From Streptomyces sp. TLI_053 (GTDB lineage Bacteria > Actinomycetota > Actinomycetes > Streptomycetales > Streptomycetaceae), in assembly GCF_900105395.1 (NCBI RefSeq), contig NZ_LT629775.1:2312501-2376500 (forward strand): DNA of 64,000 nt, written 5' to 3'. The notes beneath the pieces were generated by a model. It searched no databases and was not told the DNA's origin. It was given only the letters and a program-made list of their open reading frames with translations. Each line of letters begins with the position of its first letter. The stretch's first letter is position 1. Shown piece by piece: positions 1-7,816 of the stretch. The position numbers and the translations under genes were made by a program.

Positions 1-427
1 AGCTGACCTCGGCGGTCGGCGGCCCGGCGGCGAACGGGTCGGCGGCGGCCGGGTCGGCGACGAACGGGTCGACGGCGGACGGTCCGGCCGGGGCGCCGAA
101 GTGGCGCGCCGGGTAGAGGCCGAGGGAGGCGGCGCAGAGGTCGTCGGCGGTACCGGGCTCGGCCTCGGCGAACCAACGAGCGAGCCGCAGCAACCCGGGG
201 TCGGGCGAGAGCCCGGCGGCGGACGGGGAGCCGGGGTCGCCGACCGCCGCGGCGTCCTGCGGGGCGTCCTGCGGGGCGTCAGCTCCGGTGCCGGGGGCGA
301 CCCGGGAGCCGGATCCGCGTACGACGACGACGGCGGTGGTGGTGCCCCGCCCCGCCCCGCCCGTGCGCCCGTCCGACCTGCCACCGGCCGTCCGCGCGGC
401 GCCGGTCGCGTACTCCTGCTGCTCCAT
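1..427 (-). CDS. Partial CDS at the left edge, resembling the C-terminal part of DUF2397 (TIGR02677)
   Basis: The minus-strand frame is open from an ATG at 427 to the window edge. About 80 residues in it reads LLRLARWFAEAE followed by LCAASLGLYPARHFG. This matches my memory of the conserved region near the C-terminus of DUF2397 proteins (LARWFA...LWAAAFGL..ARH), a family found in SMC-type Wadjet (type III) defence operons. A full DUF2397 protein has roughly 300 residues before this motif. Here only a low-complexity Gly/Ala/Thr/Asp-rich stretch precedes it, and the frame beyond 427 does not look coding. So this is either a truncated remnant or a small protein that kept only the C-terminal region. 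The start is uncertain because no clear ribosome-binding site lies before 427. Anything further in this operon lies outside the window. Confidence 0.4.
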   Translation of the reverse strand, partial: MEQQEYATGAARTAGGRSDGRTGGAGRGTTTAVVVVRGSGSRVAPGTGADAPQDAPQDAAAVGDPGSPSAAGLSPDPGLLRLARWFAEAEPGTADDLCAASLGLYPARHFGAPAGPSAVDPFVADPAAADPFAAGPPTAEVS

Positions 428-743
428 GTCGGGGACCAGACTAGACGGTGGGGGCGGCCCATGCTGGCAGCCGCCCGGGTCCCGACGACATCCGGCCGAA
501 CGGCGGCCGGACCGCGACCGGAGGGCCACCGGGGTCCGGACGGGCACCGGACCCGCGTCCCACGGGCGACACGTCACCCCGGTTGCGCGGCCGGACCTAC
601 GCACCGGTAACAATCTCATCCACGCCCCCTGCCGGTCGCCCGCGGCGCCCGGCAGGATGGCGACCGGCACGGGCGCGCCCGCTCCCCTGTCCGCCGCTCC
701 ACCCGCCCCGTCCGCTCCCCCACCGCCCGGAGGACACCGCCGC
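428..743. other. Intergenic region with no gene seen
   Basis: This gap separates the minus-strand edge fragment from the plus-strand YhhN gene. The only functional signal I can support is the ribosome-binding site CGGAGGA about ten bases before the ATG at 744. Open frames running through it have no recognisable family and look like GC-rich background. Confidence 0.5.
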
Positions 744-1508
744 ATGAGCATCCGTACGACCACCAGCGCCGTTCTCGGCGGCCGGCTGCGCTCCGCCGGC
801 GGCCTGCTCACCGGCTACGCCGCCACCTCCGCGGCCCACCTGGGGGCGCTGCTCACCGGGACGCCCGCGCTGCGGCACGCCACCAAGCCCGCGCTGATGC
901 CGCTGCTCGCCGCGCACAGCGTCACCCGGGCCACCGAGGCGGGCCGGCGCGCGCCGAAGCTGCTCGCGCCGGCGCTGCTGCTGAGCGCGGGCGGGGACGT
1001 GCTGCTCCAGCTCGGCGACGACACCGCGTTCCTGGCCGGAATGGGATCGTTCGCGGCGGCGCACGTCTGTTACGTGACGATGTTCGTCGGCCAGAGCGCG
1101 CTGACCGACCGGCGGCGGACGATGGTGGTCGCGGCGGCGTACGCGACGGCCTGGGTGACGATGGTGGGCCGGCTCTGGCCCGATCTCGGGGACCTGCGGG
1201 CGCCGGTGGCCGGCTACAGCCTGCTGCTCGCCTCGACGGCGGTCGCCTCGGCCGGGCTCGGGGCGCGGGGCGGCCTCGGCGGGGCGCTGTTCCTGCTCTC
1301 GGACACGCTGATCGCCACCAAGCTGGCGAAGTGGCGGGAGCTGCCGGGGCACGATTTCTGGATCATGGCCACGTACCTCCTGGCGCAGTACCTGCTGGCG
1401 AGCGGTGCGCTGCGGGCCGCCGAGGAGCGGGAGGCGGGGGCCGACGGTCCGGCGGCGGCCGGGGCACCGACCGCCGCCGGCGCGGGCGCGGCCCCGGCCT
1501 GGGCGTGA
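744..1508 (+). CDS. YhhN-family integral membrane protein (lysoplasmalogenase-like)
   Basis: The 254-residue protein is predicted to span the membrane several times and shows the YhhN pattern: TKPALMPLLAA (about 47-57), GGDVLLQLGDD (83-93) followed by F...AHVCY (103-110), and later GGALFLLSDTLIATK. Characterised family members (TMEM86, YhhN) hydrolyse the vinyl-ether bond of lysoplasmalogens; some bacterial homologues have unknown substrates. I chose the ATG at 744 because GGAGG precedes it at normal spacing. A frame continuous upstream to 288 would add about 150 unrelated residues. The Ala/Gly-rich C-terminal tail is probably cytosolic and disordered. It stands alone; the next feature is the palindromic block that separates it from a convergent gene. 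Confidence 0.85.
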   Translation: MSIRTTTSAVLGGRLRSAGGLLTGYAATSAAHLGALLTGTPALRHATKPALMPLLAAHSVTRATEAGRRAPKLLAPALLLSAGGDVLLQLGDDTAFLAGMGSFAAAHVCYVTMFVGQSALTDRRRTMVVAAAYATAWVTMVGRLWPDLGDLRAPVAGYSLLLASTAVASAGLGARGGLGGALFLLSDTLIATKLAKWRELPGHDFWIMATYLLAQYLLASGALRAAEEREAGADGPAAAGAPTAAGAGAAPAWA

Positions 1509-1625
1509 CCGCTACCCGGGCCGGGGCCATGGCCGCGCCCGTGTCCGTGTCCGTGTCCACCGAATTCGCGGCCGCCACGCCCTGACGAACACCGGGCACG
1601 CCGCTCACCGCCCGAACGCGCCCGG

Positions 1626-1713
1626 GTGCCGTCGGACGCCCCGTCCGACGGCACTCGGCTTTGCAAAGTGTCCGTCGACTTTGCAAAGTGCACTTTGCAA
1701 AGTCGACGGACAC
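1626..1713. repeat. Palindromic array, copy 1: hairpin plus three CTTTGCAAAG cores
   Basis: First comes an inverted repeat with 13-base arms (GTGCCGTCGGACG and its complement, 1626-1638 and 1642-1654) and a CCC loop. A CTTTGCAAAG core follows at 1659-1668, then a perfect 46-bp palindrome at 1668-1713. That palindrome contains two further cores (1679-1688 and 1693-1702) joined by TGCA. The array lies 117 bp past the stop of the YhhN gene, between convergent genes, so a bidirectional terminator is the simplest role. There is no T-run, as is usual in high-GC actinomycetes. The repeated core could also be a protein-binding site. Confidence 0.8.
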
Positions 1714-1778
1714 CCGGGCAGGCCGCCCCAGGAGAAACGTTCCACCTCACGAAACCAGGGCCGACCGCACGCACGAAG

Positions 1779-1863
1779 GTGCCGTCGGACGCTGCGTCCG
1801 ACGGCACCCCAGCACCGCAAAGCGGGACGTGGACTTTGCAAAGTGCACTTTGCAAAGTCCACG
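1779..1863. repeat. Palindromic array, copy 2: same hairpin plus two CTTTGCAAAG cores
   Basis: The same 13-base arms as in the first array recur at 1779-1791 and 1795-1807, with a different loop (CTG). A perfect 36-bp palindrome at 1828-1863 follows, with CTTTGCAAAG cores at 1834-1843 and 1848-1857, again joined by TGCA. The bases outside the cores differ from copy 1 but remain complementary to each other, which argues that the fold matters. It ends 104 bp from the stop of the minus-strand gene at 1968. The rest of the 1509-1967 gap holds no gene I can support. Confidence 0.8.
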
Positions 1864-1967
1864 AACACCCGCCACCCGCCCAGGTGCGGCCCGCACGCCA
1901 CCGGCCGCACCAGCAGGCCGCACGCCGGAGGCAGTACCGAACGGCCCGCACCAGCAGAAACGTCCCG

Positions 1968-2582
1968 TCAGGCGGACCCGGCGCCGGCCGACCGCCGACG
2001 CAGCAGCCAGAAGCCGCCGATCCCGCCCACCACCAGCAGCGCGCCGCCCGCGAGTTCCGCGGGGTCGGCAGCCACCGAACCGCCCAGACCGGTCTTCACC
2101 GCACCGTGCGGGGCGACCTGCTGACTGCCGGCACCGGACTGGCCGAGCGAGCCCGCCCACTCGCCGGCCGCCTCGCTCCAGCCGCCCAGGCCCGAGGGCG
2201 CGGAGGAGCCGCCGGTGGACACCGAGACCGTGGTCACCGTGACATTGGTGGTGAAGGCGCCGCCGTCCGGGCAGCTGCCGTCGATCTTGTTCTCGCCGCT
2301 GTTCTTGCTCGCCAGCCGGGCGGAGCCGGTGTGCTTGCCGTCGGAGCCGAGCGTGAGGGTGGCCGGGCCGCCCTCGAAGGCCGGCGAGTTGGCGGTGATG
2401 GTCTTGGCGTTGGGCTTGTCGGACTTCTCGCAGGCGACCGTGACCGTCACGGTCTGGCCCGGTGCGGCCTGGGACGGGCTGACCGAGGCCGCGCCGTCCT
2501 TGGCCAGCGCGAGGGGGGCCGTCAGGCCGGTCAGCACCGTCGCGCCGATCAGGGCGGCGGCGGCCGTACGCGTGGGGCGCAT
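1968..2582 (-). CDS. Secreted, membrane-anchored protein of unknown function
   Basis: The 204-residue protein begins with a signal peptide (MRPTRTAAAALIG then a hydrophobic stretch ending near APLALAKD). An extracellular region of about 125 residues follows that looks like a beta-sandwich: GQTVTVTVAC, ATLTLGSDGKHTGSARL, and two cysteines that could pair (VACEKSD and DGSCPDGG). A Gly/Ser-rich spacer leads to a C-terminal transmembrane helix (LAGGALLVVGGIGGFWLL) and RRR. This resembles the many short actinobacterial cell-surface proteins with one C-terminal anchor; there is no LPXTG sortase motif. GGAGG precedes the ATG. Function and partner are unknown. Confidence 0.8.
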   Translation of the reverse strand: MRPTRTAAAALIGATVLTGLTAPLALAKDGAASVSPSQAAPGQTVTVTVACEKSDKPNAKTITANSPAFEGGPATLTLGSDGKHTGSARLASKNSGENKIDGSCPDGGAFTTNVTVTTVSVSTGGSSAPSGLGGWSEAAGEWAGSLGQSGAGSQQVAPHGAVKTGLGGSVAADPAELAGGALLVVGGIGGFWLLRRRSAGAGSA

Positions 2583-2759
2583 ACCGGAACCTCCGGGTTC
2601 TCTCGGGCACAGCCGGGGACTCCGAAGTCCACGTGATCGAACAACTGCACCCGGTCACTCACCGACGGTAGGCACACCCTCCGCACCCGGCCACCGCTCT
2701 GGCCCGTTCGAGCGAGAGCCGGCCACCGTCGGTGACCGGCCCGCCGGGAGGAAGCGGAA

Positions 2760-3563
2760 TCAGAGGTCGAGGTCGACGACCACCGGGGCGTGGTCCGAGG
2801 TGCCCTTGCCCTTGCGCGCCTCGCGGTCGACATAGCTGTCGGTGACGGCGTCCACGAAGGGCTTGTTGGCGTAGGTGAGGTCGATCCGCATGCCCCGGTT
2901 CTTCGGGAAGGCCAGCTGGCGGTAGTCCCAGTAGGTGTAGGGGCGGTCGTACTTGAGCGGGCGGGGCAGCACGTCGTGCAGGCCGGCCGCGTCCAGGGCG
3001 GCGAGGGCGGCGCGCTCGGCGGGGGTGACGTGGGTCAGGCCCTCGAAGGCGGCCAGGTCGAAGACGTCCTCGTCGGTCGGGGCGATGTTGAAGTCACCGA
3101 GGACGGCGAACGGGCGCTCACCGGCGGCGTCGTCCAGCGAGGCCACCCGCAGCGCCTCCAGCCACTCCAGCTTGTAGCGGTAGTGGGCGTGGTCGACCTC
3201 GCGCCCGTTCGGCACGTAGACGGACCAGACCCGGACCGGGCCGCAGGTGGCGGCGATCGCACGCGGCTCGACGTCGGGCAGCAGGGCGTCGTCGGCGAGG
3301 TAGCCGGGCTGCCCGGGCAGGTCGCGCACGACCTCGTCGAGACCGATCCGGGAGAGGATCGCCACGCCGTTCCACCGGCCGTTGCCGTGCGCGGCCGTCT
3401 CGTAGCCGAGCTCGCGGACGGGCTCGTACGGGAAGGCGTCGGCGGCGCACTTCAGCTCCTGGAGGCAGAGCACGTCCGGCTTGGCGCTCTCCAGCCATTC
3501 GAGGAGCTTGGGCAGCCGCGCGGTGACGGAGTTGATGTTCCAGGTGGCGATGCGGACGGTCAC
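2760..3563 (-). CDS. xth: Exodeoxyribonuclease III (AP endonuclease)
   Basis: The 267-residue endonuclease/exonuclease/phosphatase-fold enzyme cleaves DNA at abasic sites and removes 3' blocks in base excision repair. The family blocks are all present: IATWNINSV near the N-terminus, LQELK (metal-binding Glu), the GDFNIAP segment, and the C-terminal SDHAPVVVDL with catalytic Asp-His. The length is normal. The start is a GTG followed directly by the conserved TVRIATWN; the upstream GGAAGG is a modest ribosome-binding site. It appears monocistronic, with gamma-glutamyltransferase upstream on the same strand after about 120 bp. Confidence 0.95.
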   Translation of the reverse strand: MTVRIATWNINSVTARLPKLLEWLESAKPDVLCLQELKCAADAFPYEPVRELGYETAAHGNGRWNGVAILSRIGLDEVVRDLPGQPGYLADDALLPDVEPRAIAATCGPVRVWSVYVPNGREVDHAHYRYKLEWLEALRVASLDDAAGERPFAVLGDFNIAPTDEDVFDLAAFEGLTHVTPAERAALAALDAAGLHDVLPRPLKYDRPYTYWDYRQLAFPKNRGMRIDLTYANKPFVDAVTDSYVDREARKGKGTSDHAPVVVDLDL

Positions 3564-3687
3564 GGCGGGCGGCCTTCCCGGTGGTTCGGTACGGACGGGG
3601 TGGGCGCCCCGGTCGCCCGGACGACGCCCACCCCGAATCTACCGAACGGCACCGACAAACCGGTCCGGCCTCACGGCTCGGTCCGCC

Positions 3688-5481
3688 TCACGGCTCGGGC
3701 CGGACCACCGCCGCCGAGCCGCCGCCGCGGCGCACCGGTTCGGCGGCGGCGACCCAGCGGCCGTCCGGCAGCCGCTCGACACCGGTCGCCGCACCGATCT
3801 CCGGCGTACTGGCGAACACATGCCCGAGCGCCTCCAGCCGCGCCCGTTCGGGCAGCGCGAGGAAGCCGGGCTCGGCCTGGGTGGCGGCCGTGTTGCGCTG
3901 GCTGGCACGCGGCGCGGCGATCGCCTGCTCCAGGCTCAGCCCCCGGTCGAGTCGGCCGAGCAGCACCTGGAGGGTGGTGGTGATGATCGTCGCCCCGCCG
4001 GGCGAACCGGCCGCCAGCACGGGCTCGCCGTCGCGCAGCACGATGGTCGGCGAGAGCGAGGAGCGCGGCCGCTTGCCCGGGCCGGGCAGGTTGGGGTCGG
4101 GCACGCCCGGCACCAGCGGGGTGAAGTTGAAGTCGGTCAGCTCGTTGTTGAGCAGGAAGCCGCGGCCGGGGACGGTGATGCCGCTGCCGCCGGTCTGCTC
4201 CAGGGTCAGCGTGTAGGAGACGACGTTGCCCCAGCGGTCGGCCACGGTGAGGTGACTGGTGCTCAGCCCCTCGTAGGGCTCGGCGGCCGGCGCGGGCCCG
4301 GCGGTCGCGCAGGCGGCGGGGTGGCGCGGGTCGCCGGGCGCGATCGGGCTGGTCAGAGCGCGGTCGGGGCTGATCAGGCAGGCCCGGGAGGCGGCGTACC
4401 GGGCGGAGAGCAGCTCCTTGACCGGGACGTCGTTGAACGCGGGGTCGCCCACCCAGCGGTTGCGGTCCGCGAAGGAGAGCCGCGAGGCCTCCAGGAAGTG
4501 GTGGTAGTACTGCGTGGCGTCGTAGTCGGCGAGCTCGCCGTCCTCCAGGATGCCGAGCGCCTCGCCGACGGTGGTGCCGCCGGAACTGGACGGGGCGATC
4601 GAGTAGAGGTCGTAGTCCCGGTAGGCGACGTGGGTCGGCTGCTGGCGGCGGACCCGGTAGTCGGCGAGGTCGGTGGCGTCCACCTTGCCGGGGCGGGCGA
4701 CCCGGCCGGAGGCCGGATCGACCGGCGGGTGCTGGACGGTGCGGACGATGTCGGCGGCGATCCCGCCCCGGTACAGGGCCTCGGTGCCCTCCTGGCCGAG
4801 CTGCCGGTAGGTGGCGGCGAGGTCGGGGTTGCGGAAGGTGGAGCCGACCGCCGGGAGCGCTCCGCCGGGCAGGAACAGCTTGGCGGTGTCGGGGAAGTCC
4901 TTGAACCGGGCCTGGTTGAGCGCGGTCTGGTCCTGGAAGGTCTGGTCGACGGTGAAGCCGCGCTCGGCGATCCGCCGGGCGGGTTCGAGCGCCTCGGCGA
5001 AGCTGCGGCGGCCCCAGAGTCCGACGGCGGTCTCCCAGGTGGCCGGGGAGCCGGGCACGCCGACCGACAGGCCGCTGGTGACGGCGTCGGCGAAGGGCAG
5101 CGGCTGGCCGTTCTCCAGGAACAGCGAGGTGTCGGCGGTCCGGGAGGCGGTCTCCCGGCCGTCGATGGTGTGGACCCGGCCGGTGGCGTGGTCGTAGTAG
5201 ACGAAGTACCCGCCGCCGCCGATGCCGGCCGAGTACGGCTCGGTGACACCGAGCGCCGCGGCCACCGCGACCGCCGCGTCCACGGCGTTGCCGCCCTTGC
5301 GCAGCACCTCGATCCCGGCCGCCGTGGCATCGGCGTCCACACTGGCGACCGCACCGCCCCGGCCGACCGCCTCGGGCACCTTCGCGGGCGGCGCCGCGGC
5401 CCCGGCCGGCCCGGCGGCGACCGTGCAGACCAGGGCGGTGGCGAGCAGTAACGGCGGTGCGATCCGGACCAGAGCTCTCAT
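3688..5481 (-). CDS. ggt: Gamma-glutamyltranspeptidase, secreted
   Basis: The 597-residue Ntn-hydrolase precursor transfers or hydrolyses gamma-glutamyl groups of glutathione-like compounds outside the cytoplasm. A Sec signal peptide (MRALVRIAPPLLLATALVC, cleaved near AGAAA) is followed by GGNAVDAAVA and GIGGGGYFVYYD, typical of the large subunit. The self-processing site is STSHLTVAD, where the Thr before SH becomes the N-terminal nucleophile of the small subunit. PRSSLSPTIVL and GSPGGATIITT further on are the conserved small-subunit motifs. An AGGAG sequence lies upstream of the ATG at 5481. The 340-bp gap upstream probably holds its promoter. Confidence 0.95.
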   Translation of the reverse strand: MRALVRIAPPLLLATALVCTVAAGPAGAAAPPAKVPEAVGRGGAVASVDADATAAGIEVLRKGGNAVDAAVAVAAALGVTEPYSAGIGGGGYFVYYDHATGRVHTIDGRETASRTADTSLFLENGQPLPFADAVTSGLSVGVPGSPATWETAVGLWGRRSFAEALEPARRIAERGFTVDQTFQDQTALNQARFKDFPDTAKLFLPGGALPAVGSTFRNPDLAATYRQLGQEGTEALYRGGIAADIVRTVQHPPVDPASGRVARPGKVDATDLADYRVRRQQPTHVAYRDYDLYSIAPSSSGGTTVGEALGILEDGELADYDATQYYHHFLEASRLSFADRNRWVGDPAFNDVPVKELLSARYAASRACLISPDRALTSPIAPGDPRHPAACATAGPAPAAEPYEGLSTSHLTVADRWGNVVSYTLTLEQTGGSGITVPGRGFLLNNELTDFNFTPLVPGVPDPNLPGPGKRPRSSLSPTIVLRDGEPVLAAGSPGGATIITTTLQVLLGRLDRGLSLEQAIAAPRASQRNTAATQAEPGFLALPERARLEALGHVFASTPEIGAATGVERLPDGRWVAAAEPVRRGGGSAAVVRPEP

Positions 5482-5825
5482 GCGGACTCCTCCTGAATGG
5501 ACGTCAACTCCGTTGTTTCACAACAGCCATGACCCCGACAACAGGGCCACGGTGCTACCAACGGGTAGTTGACACGGGGCGCCGGGCCACCCGACCTCCC
5601 GCCCGGGCGGTGATCACCTTTCGGGTTCGAACAGATCGGAGAGATGAAGAGACGAAGAGATGAAGAAGCATGACCGCCGCAGGCACGCCGATGGTCTGCG
5701 GCCCCGGCACGGACGGCCGCAACCGCTGGAAGTCGGCCGGCTGACACACCGTCCCGGAACGCCTCCGGGGCAGGAAGTCGGTCCGGCCGACTTCCTGCCC
5801 CGGAGGCGTTCCGCGGTACGACCCG
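5482..5825. other. Intergenic region; probable ggt promoter region and a terminator
   Basis: This gap lies between two minus-strand genes. Its right end holds the 27-bp hairpin listed separately. The left part must hold the ggt promoter but I could not place a convincing -35/-10 pair. A purine-rich stretch (about 5639-5668) contains a ten-codon open frame starting at 5644; I see no reason to call it a gene. Confidence 0.5.
5755..5813 (-). terminator. Long perfect hairpin after the ROK kinase gene
   Basis: Arms of 27 bases (5755-5781 and 5787-5813) are perfectly complementary around a 5-base loop. The hairpin starts 13 bases after the stop of the minus-strand kinase gene, so it most likely terminates the four-gene sugar transport operon. 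It has no T-run, normal for actinomycete terminators. Confidence 0.8.
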
Positions 5826-6932
5826 CTACGGCACCGCGCGTTCCACCCGGCGGCGCTTGATGGTGCGGAAGCGGCGGGCGACCTGGCGGGCGAGGTCGGC
5901 GGCGCCGACCAGGCCGGCCTCGTTGCCGAGGGCGGCGTGCACGATGGTCGACTCGGGGCGGAAGCCACGGCCGGTGAGGGTGCGGCGGAAGGTGTCGCGG
6001 GCGGGGGCGAGGAGGAGGTCGCCGGCCTCGGAGACGCCGCCGCCGATGACGAAGCGGCCCGGGTCGAGGGCGGCCGCCAGGTTGGCGATGCCGACGCCCA
6101 GCCAGGTGCCCACGTCGTAGAGCAGTTCGGTGGCGGTCGGGTCGCCGGCCCGGGCGGCCTCGGTGACCAGGGGGCCGGTGATGCCCTCGACGGTGCCGCC
6201 GGCGCGGGCCAGCAGCGCCTGGACCACCGGGGACTCCTCGGCGACCAGTTCGCGGGCGTCCCGCACCAGTGCGTTGCCGGAGGAGTACTGCTCCCAGCAG
6301 CCCCGGTTGCCGCACGGGCAGCGGTGGCCGCCGGGCACCACCTGCATGTGCCCGAACTCGCCCGCCAGCCCGTACTTACCCCGGTCCACGTAGCCGTCGC
6401 GGACGACGGCGCCGCCGATGCCGGTGCCCAGGGTGAGCATCACCATGTGCTCCTCGCCCCGGCCGGCGCCGAAACGCCACTCGGCCCAGGCGGCGGCGTT
6501 GGCGTCGTTCTCGACCACGACCGGGAAGCGCAGCCGGGAGCTGAGCGCCTCCCGGAGCGGTTCGCCGCGCCAGTTGAGGTGCGGGGCGAAGAGCACGGTG
6601 GAGCGTTCGGCGTCGACCCAGCCGGCCGCGCCGATGCCGACCGCGTGGACGTCGTGCCGGTCGGCGAGTTCCAGCACCAGCTCGACGATGACGTCCTCGA
6701 CCACCTTGGCGCTCTTGGACTTGTCGGGCGTGTCGGTGCGCAGCTTCTCCAGCACCTTGCCCTCGCCGTCGACCACACCCGCGACCACCTTGGTGCCGCC
6801 GATGTCCACGCCGATGGTCGGCAGCCGGAGCAGGCCGGCCGGAAGGGCCCGGCGGCGGCGCTCGGCGCGCGGCCCGAGGCCGAGCAGGGTGGGCAGGACC
6901 GGCGGTCGGTTGCCGCCGTGGGGGCTGGTCAC
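5826..6932 (-). CDS. ROK-family sugar kinase
   Basis: The 368-residue kinase phosphorylates a sugar (glucokinase or fructokinase type). It has the ATP phosphate loop DIGGTK (43-48), the catalytic ENDAN (141-145), and the zinc-binding CPCGNRGCWE (205-214) that marks ROK proteins. It lacks the N-terminal winged helix of ROK repressors, so it is an enzyme. The GTG start overlaps the stop of the upstream ABC ATPase gene (GTGA), implying translational coupling. It is the last gene of a binding protein/permease/ATPase/kinase operon, the same order as frcBCAK of Sinorhizobium meliloti. That order suggests it phosphorylates the imported sugar, but the substrate cannot be read from sequence. Confidence 0.9.
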   Translation of the reverse strand: MTSPHGGNRPPVLPTLLGLGPRAERRRRALPAGLLRLPTIGVDIGGTKVVAGVVDGEGKVLEKLRTDTPDKSKSAKVVEDVIVELVLELADRHDVHAVGIGAAGWVDAERSTVLFAPHLNWRGEPLREALSSRLRFPVVVENDANAAAWAEWRFGAGRGEEHMVMLTLGTGIGGAVVRDGYVDRGKYGLAGEFGHMQVVPGGHRCPCGNRGCWEQYSSGNALVRDARELVAEESPVVQALLARAGGTVEGITGPLVTEAARAGDPTATELLYDVGTWLGVGIANLAAALDPGRFVIGGGVSEAGDLLLAPARDTFRRTLTGRGFRPESTIVHAALGNEAGLVGAADLARQVARRFRTIKRRRVERAVP

Positions 6933-7816
6933 GGCTGGGGACGCTCCTCTGCGGGGTCGACGGGACCGGTGGAACCAGTGGAATCGGTGGAATCGGTGGG
7001 ATCGGTGGAGCCGGCGGGTCCGGCCGGACCCGCCGGACCGTTCGTGGGCCGGCCCAGCTCGTGCGACAGCTCGGCCAGGTCGGAGCCGCCCGCCATTTCG
7101 AGGGTGAGCTGTTCCAGGCCGATCTCCGCCCGCGCGTGGCTGCCCGCCGTGCGACCGCGCTTCAGCAGGGTGAAGTGGTCGCCGACCAGGTAGGCGTGGT
7201 GCGGGTTGTGGGTGATCAGGACGACGCCGAGTCCGGCGTCCCGGGCGGCGGTGACGTACTTGAGCACCACCCCGGACTGCTTGACGCCGAGCGCGGCGGT
7301 CGGCTCGTCCAGGACGAGCACCTTGGCGCCGAAGTGCACGGCGCGGGCGATGGCCACGCACTGGCGCTGGCCGCCGGACAGGGTGCCGATCGGGCGGTCC
7401 ACGTCGGGCAGGTCGATGCCCATGTCCGCGAGCGCCCGGCGGGTGGTGGCGCGCATGCCGTCGGCGTCGATCCGCAGGCCGCCCCAGCGCTTGTACCCCT
7501 GTTCGGAGCCGAGGAAGAAGTTGCGCCAGACGGGCATCAGCGGGACGACGGCGAGGTCCTGGTAGACGGTGGCGATGCCCCGGTCCAGGGCCTGGCGCGG
7601 GGAGTCGAGGCGGACCTCCTCGCCGGCCACCGTGAAGGTGCCCTCGTCGTGCCGGTGCAGCCCAGCGATGATCTTGATCAGGGTGGACTTGCCGGCGCCG
7701 TTGTCGCCGAGCACACAGCTGATCTCGCCGGACCGCAGGGTCAGCGAGACGTCCTCCAGGGCCCGCACGGTGCCGTAGGTCTTCCCGACCCCGGTGAGGG
7801 AGAGCAGCTCGGTCAT
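6929..7816 (-). CDS. Sugar ABC transporter ATP-binding protein (single ATPase domain)
   Basis: The 295-residue ATPase powers the importer encoded with it. It shows Walker A GDNGAGKST (37-45), Q-loop VYQDLAVVPLM, signature LSGGQ (146-150), Walker B VLVLDEP (166-172) and the switch His in ITHNPHH. Only one nucleotide-binding domain is present, as in FrcA, unlike two-domain RbsA or XylG. The C-terminal tail of about 40 residues (GPAGPAG, then STD/STG repeats, ending near VDPAEE) comes from an imperfect tandem DNA repeat at about 6955-7050 and is probably disordered. Both ends overlap neighbours by four bases, so it sits inside a tightly coupled operon. Confidence 0.92.
   Translation of the reverse strand: MTELLSLTGVGKTYGTVRALEDVSLTLRSGEISCVLGDNGAGKSTLIKIIAGLHRHDEGTFTVAGEEVRLDSPRQALDRGIATVYQDLAVVPLMPVWRNFFLGSEQGYKRWGGLRIDADGMRATTRRALADMGIDLPDVDRPIGTLSGGQRQCVAIARAVHFGAKVLVLDEPTAALGVKQSGVVLKYVTAARDAGLGVVLITHNPHHAYLVGDHFTLLKRGRTAGSHARAEIGLEQLTLEMAGGSDLAELSHELGRPTNGPAGPAGPAGSTDPTDSTDSTGSTGPVDPAEERPQP

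Noticed and set aside
5560..5650. GGGTTCGAAC at about 5623-5632, like a tRNA T-loop
   Set aside because: The flanking bases do not pair as a T-stem on either strand and no acceptor or anticodon arm can be built around it.
5644..5860. Small plus-strand frames starting at 5644 (MKRRRDEEA) and 5660
   Set aside because: No family, no clear ribosome-binding site, and the longer frame runs through the 27-bp hairpin that terminates the opposite strand.
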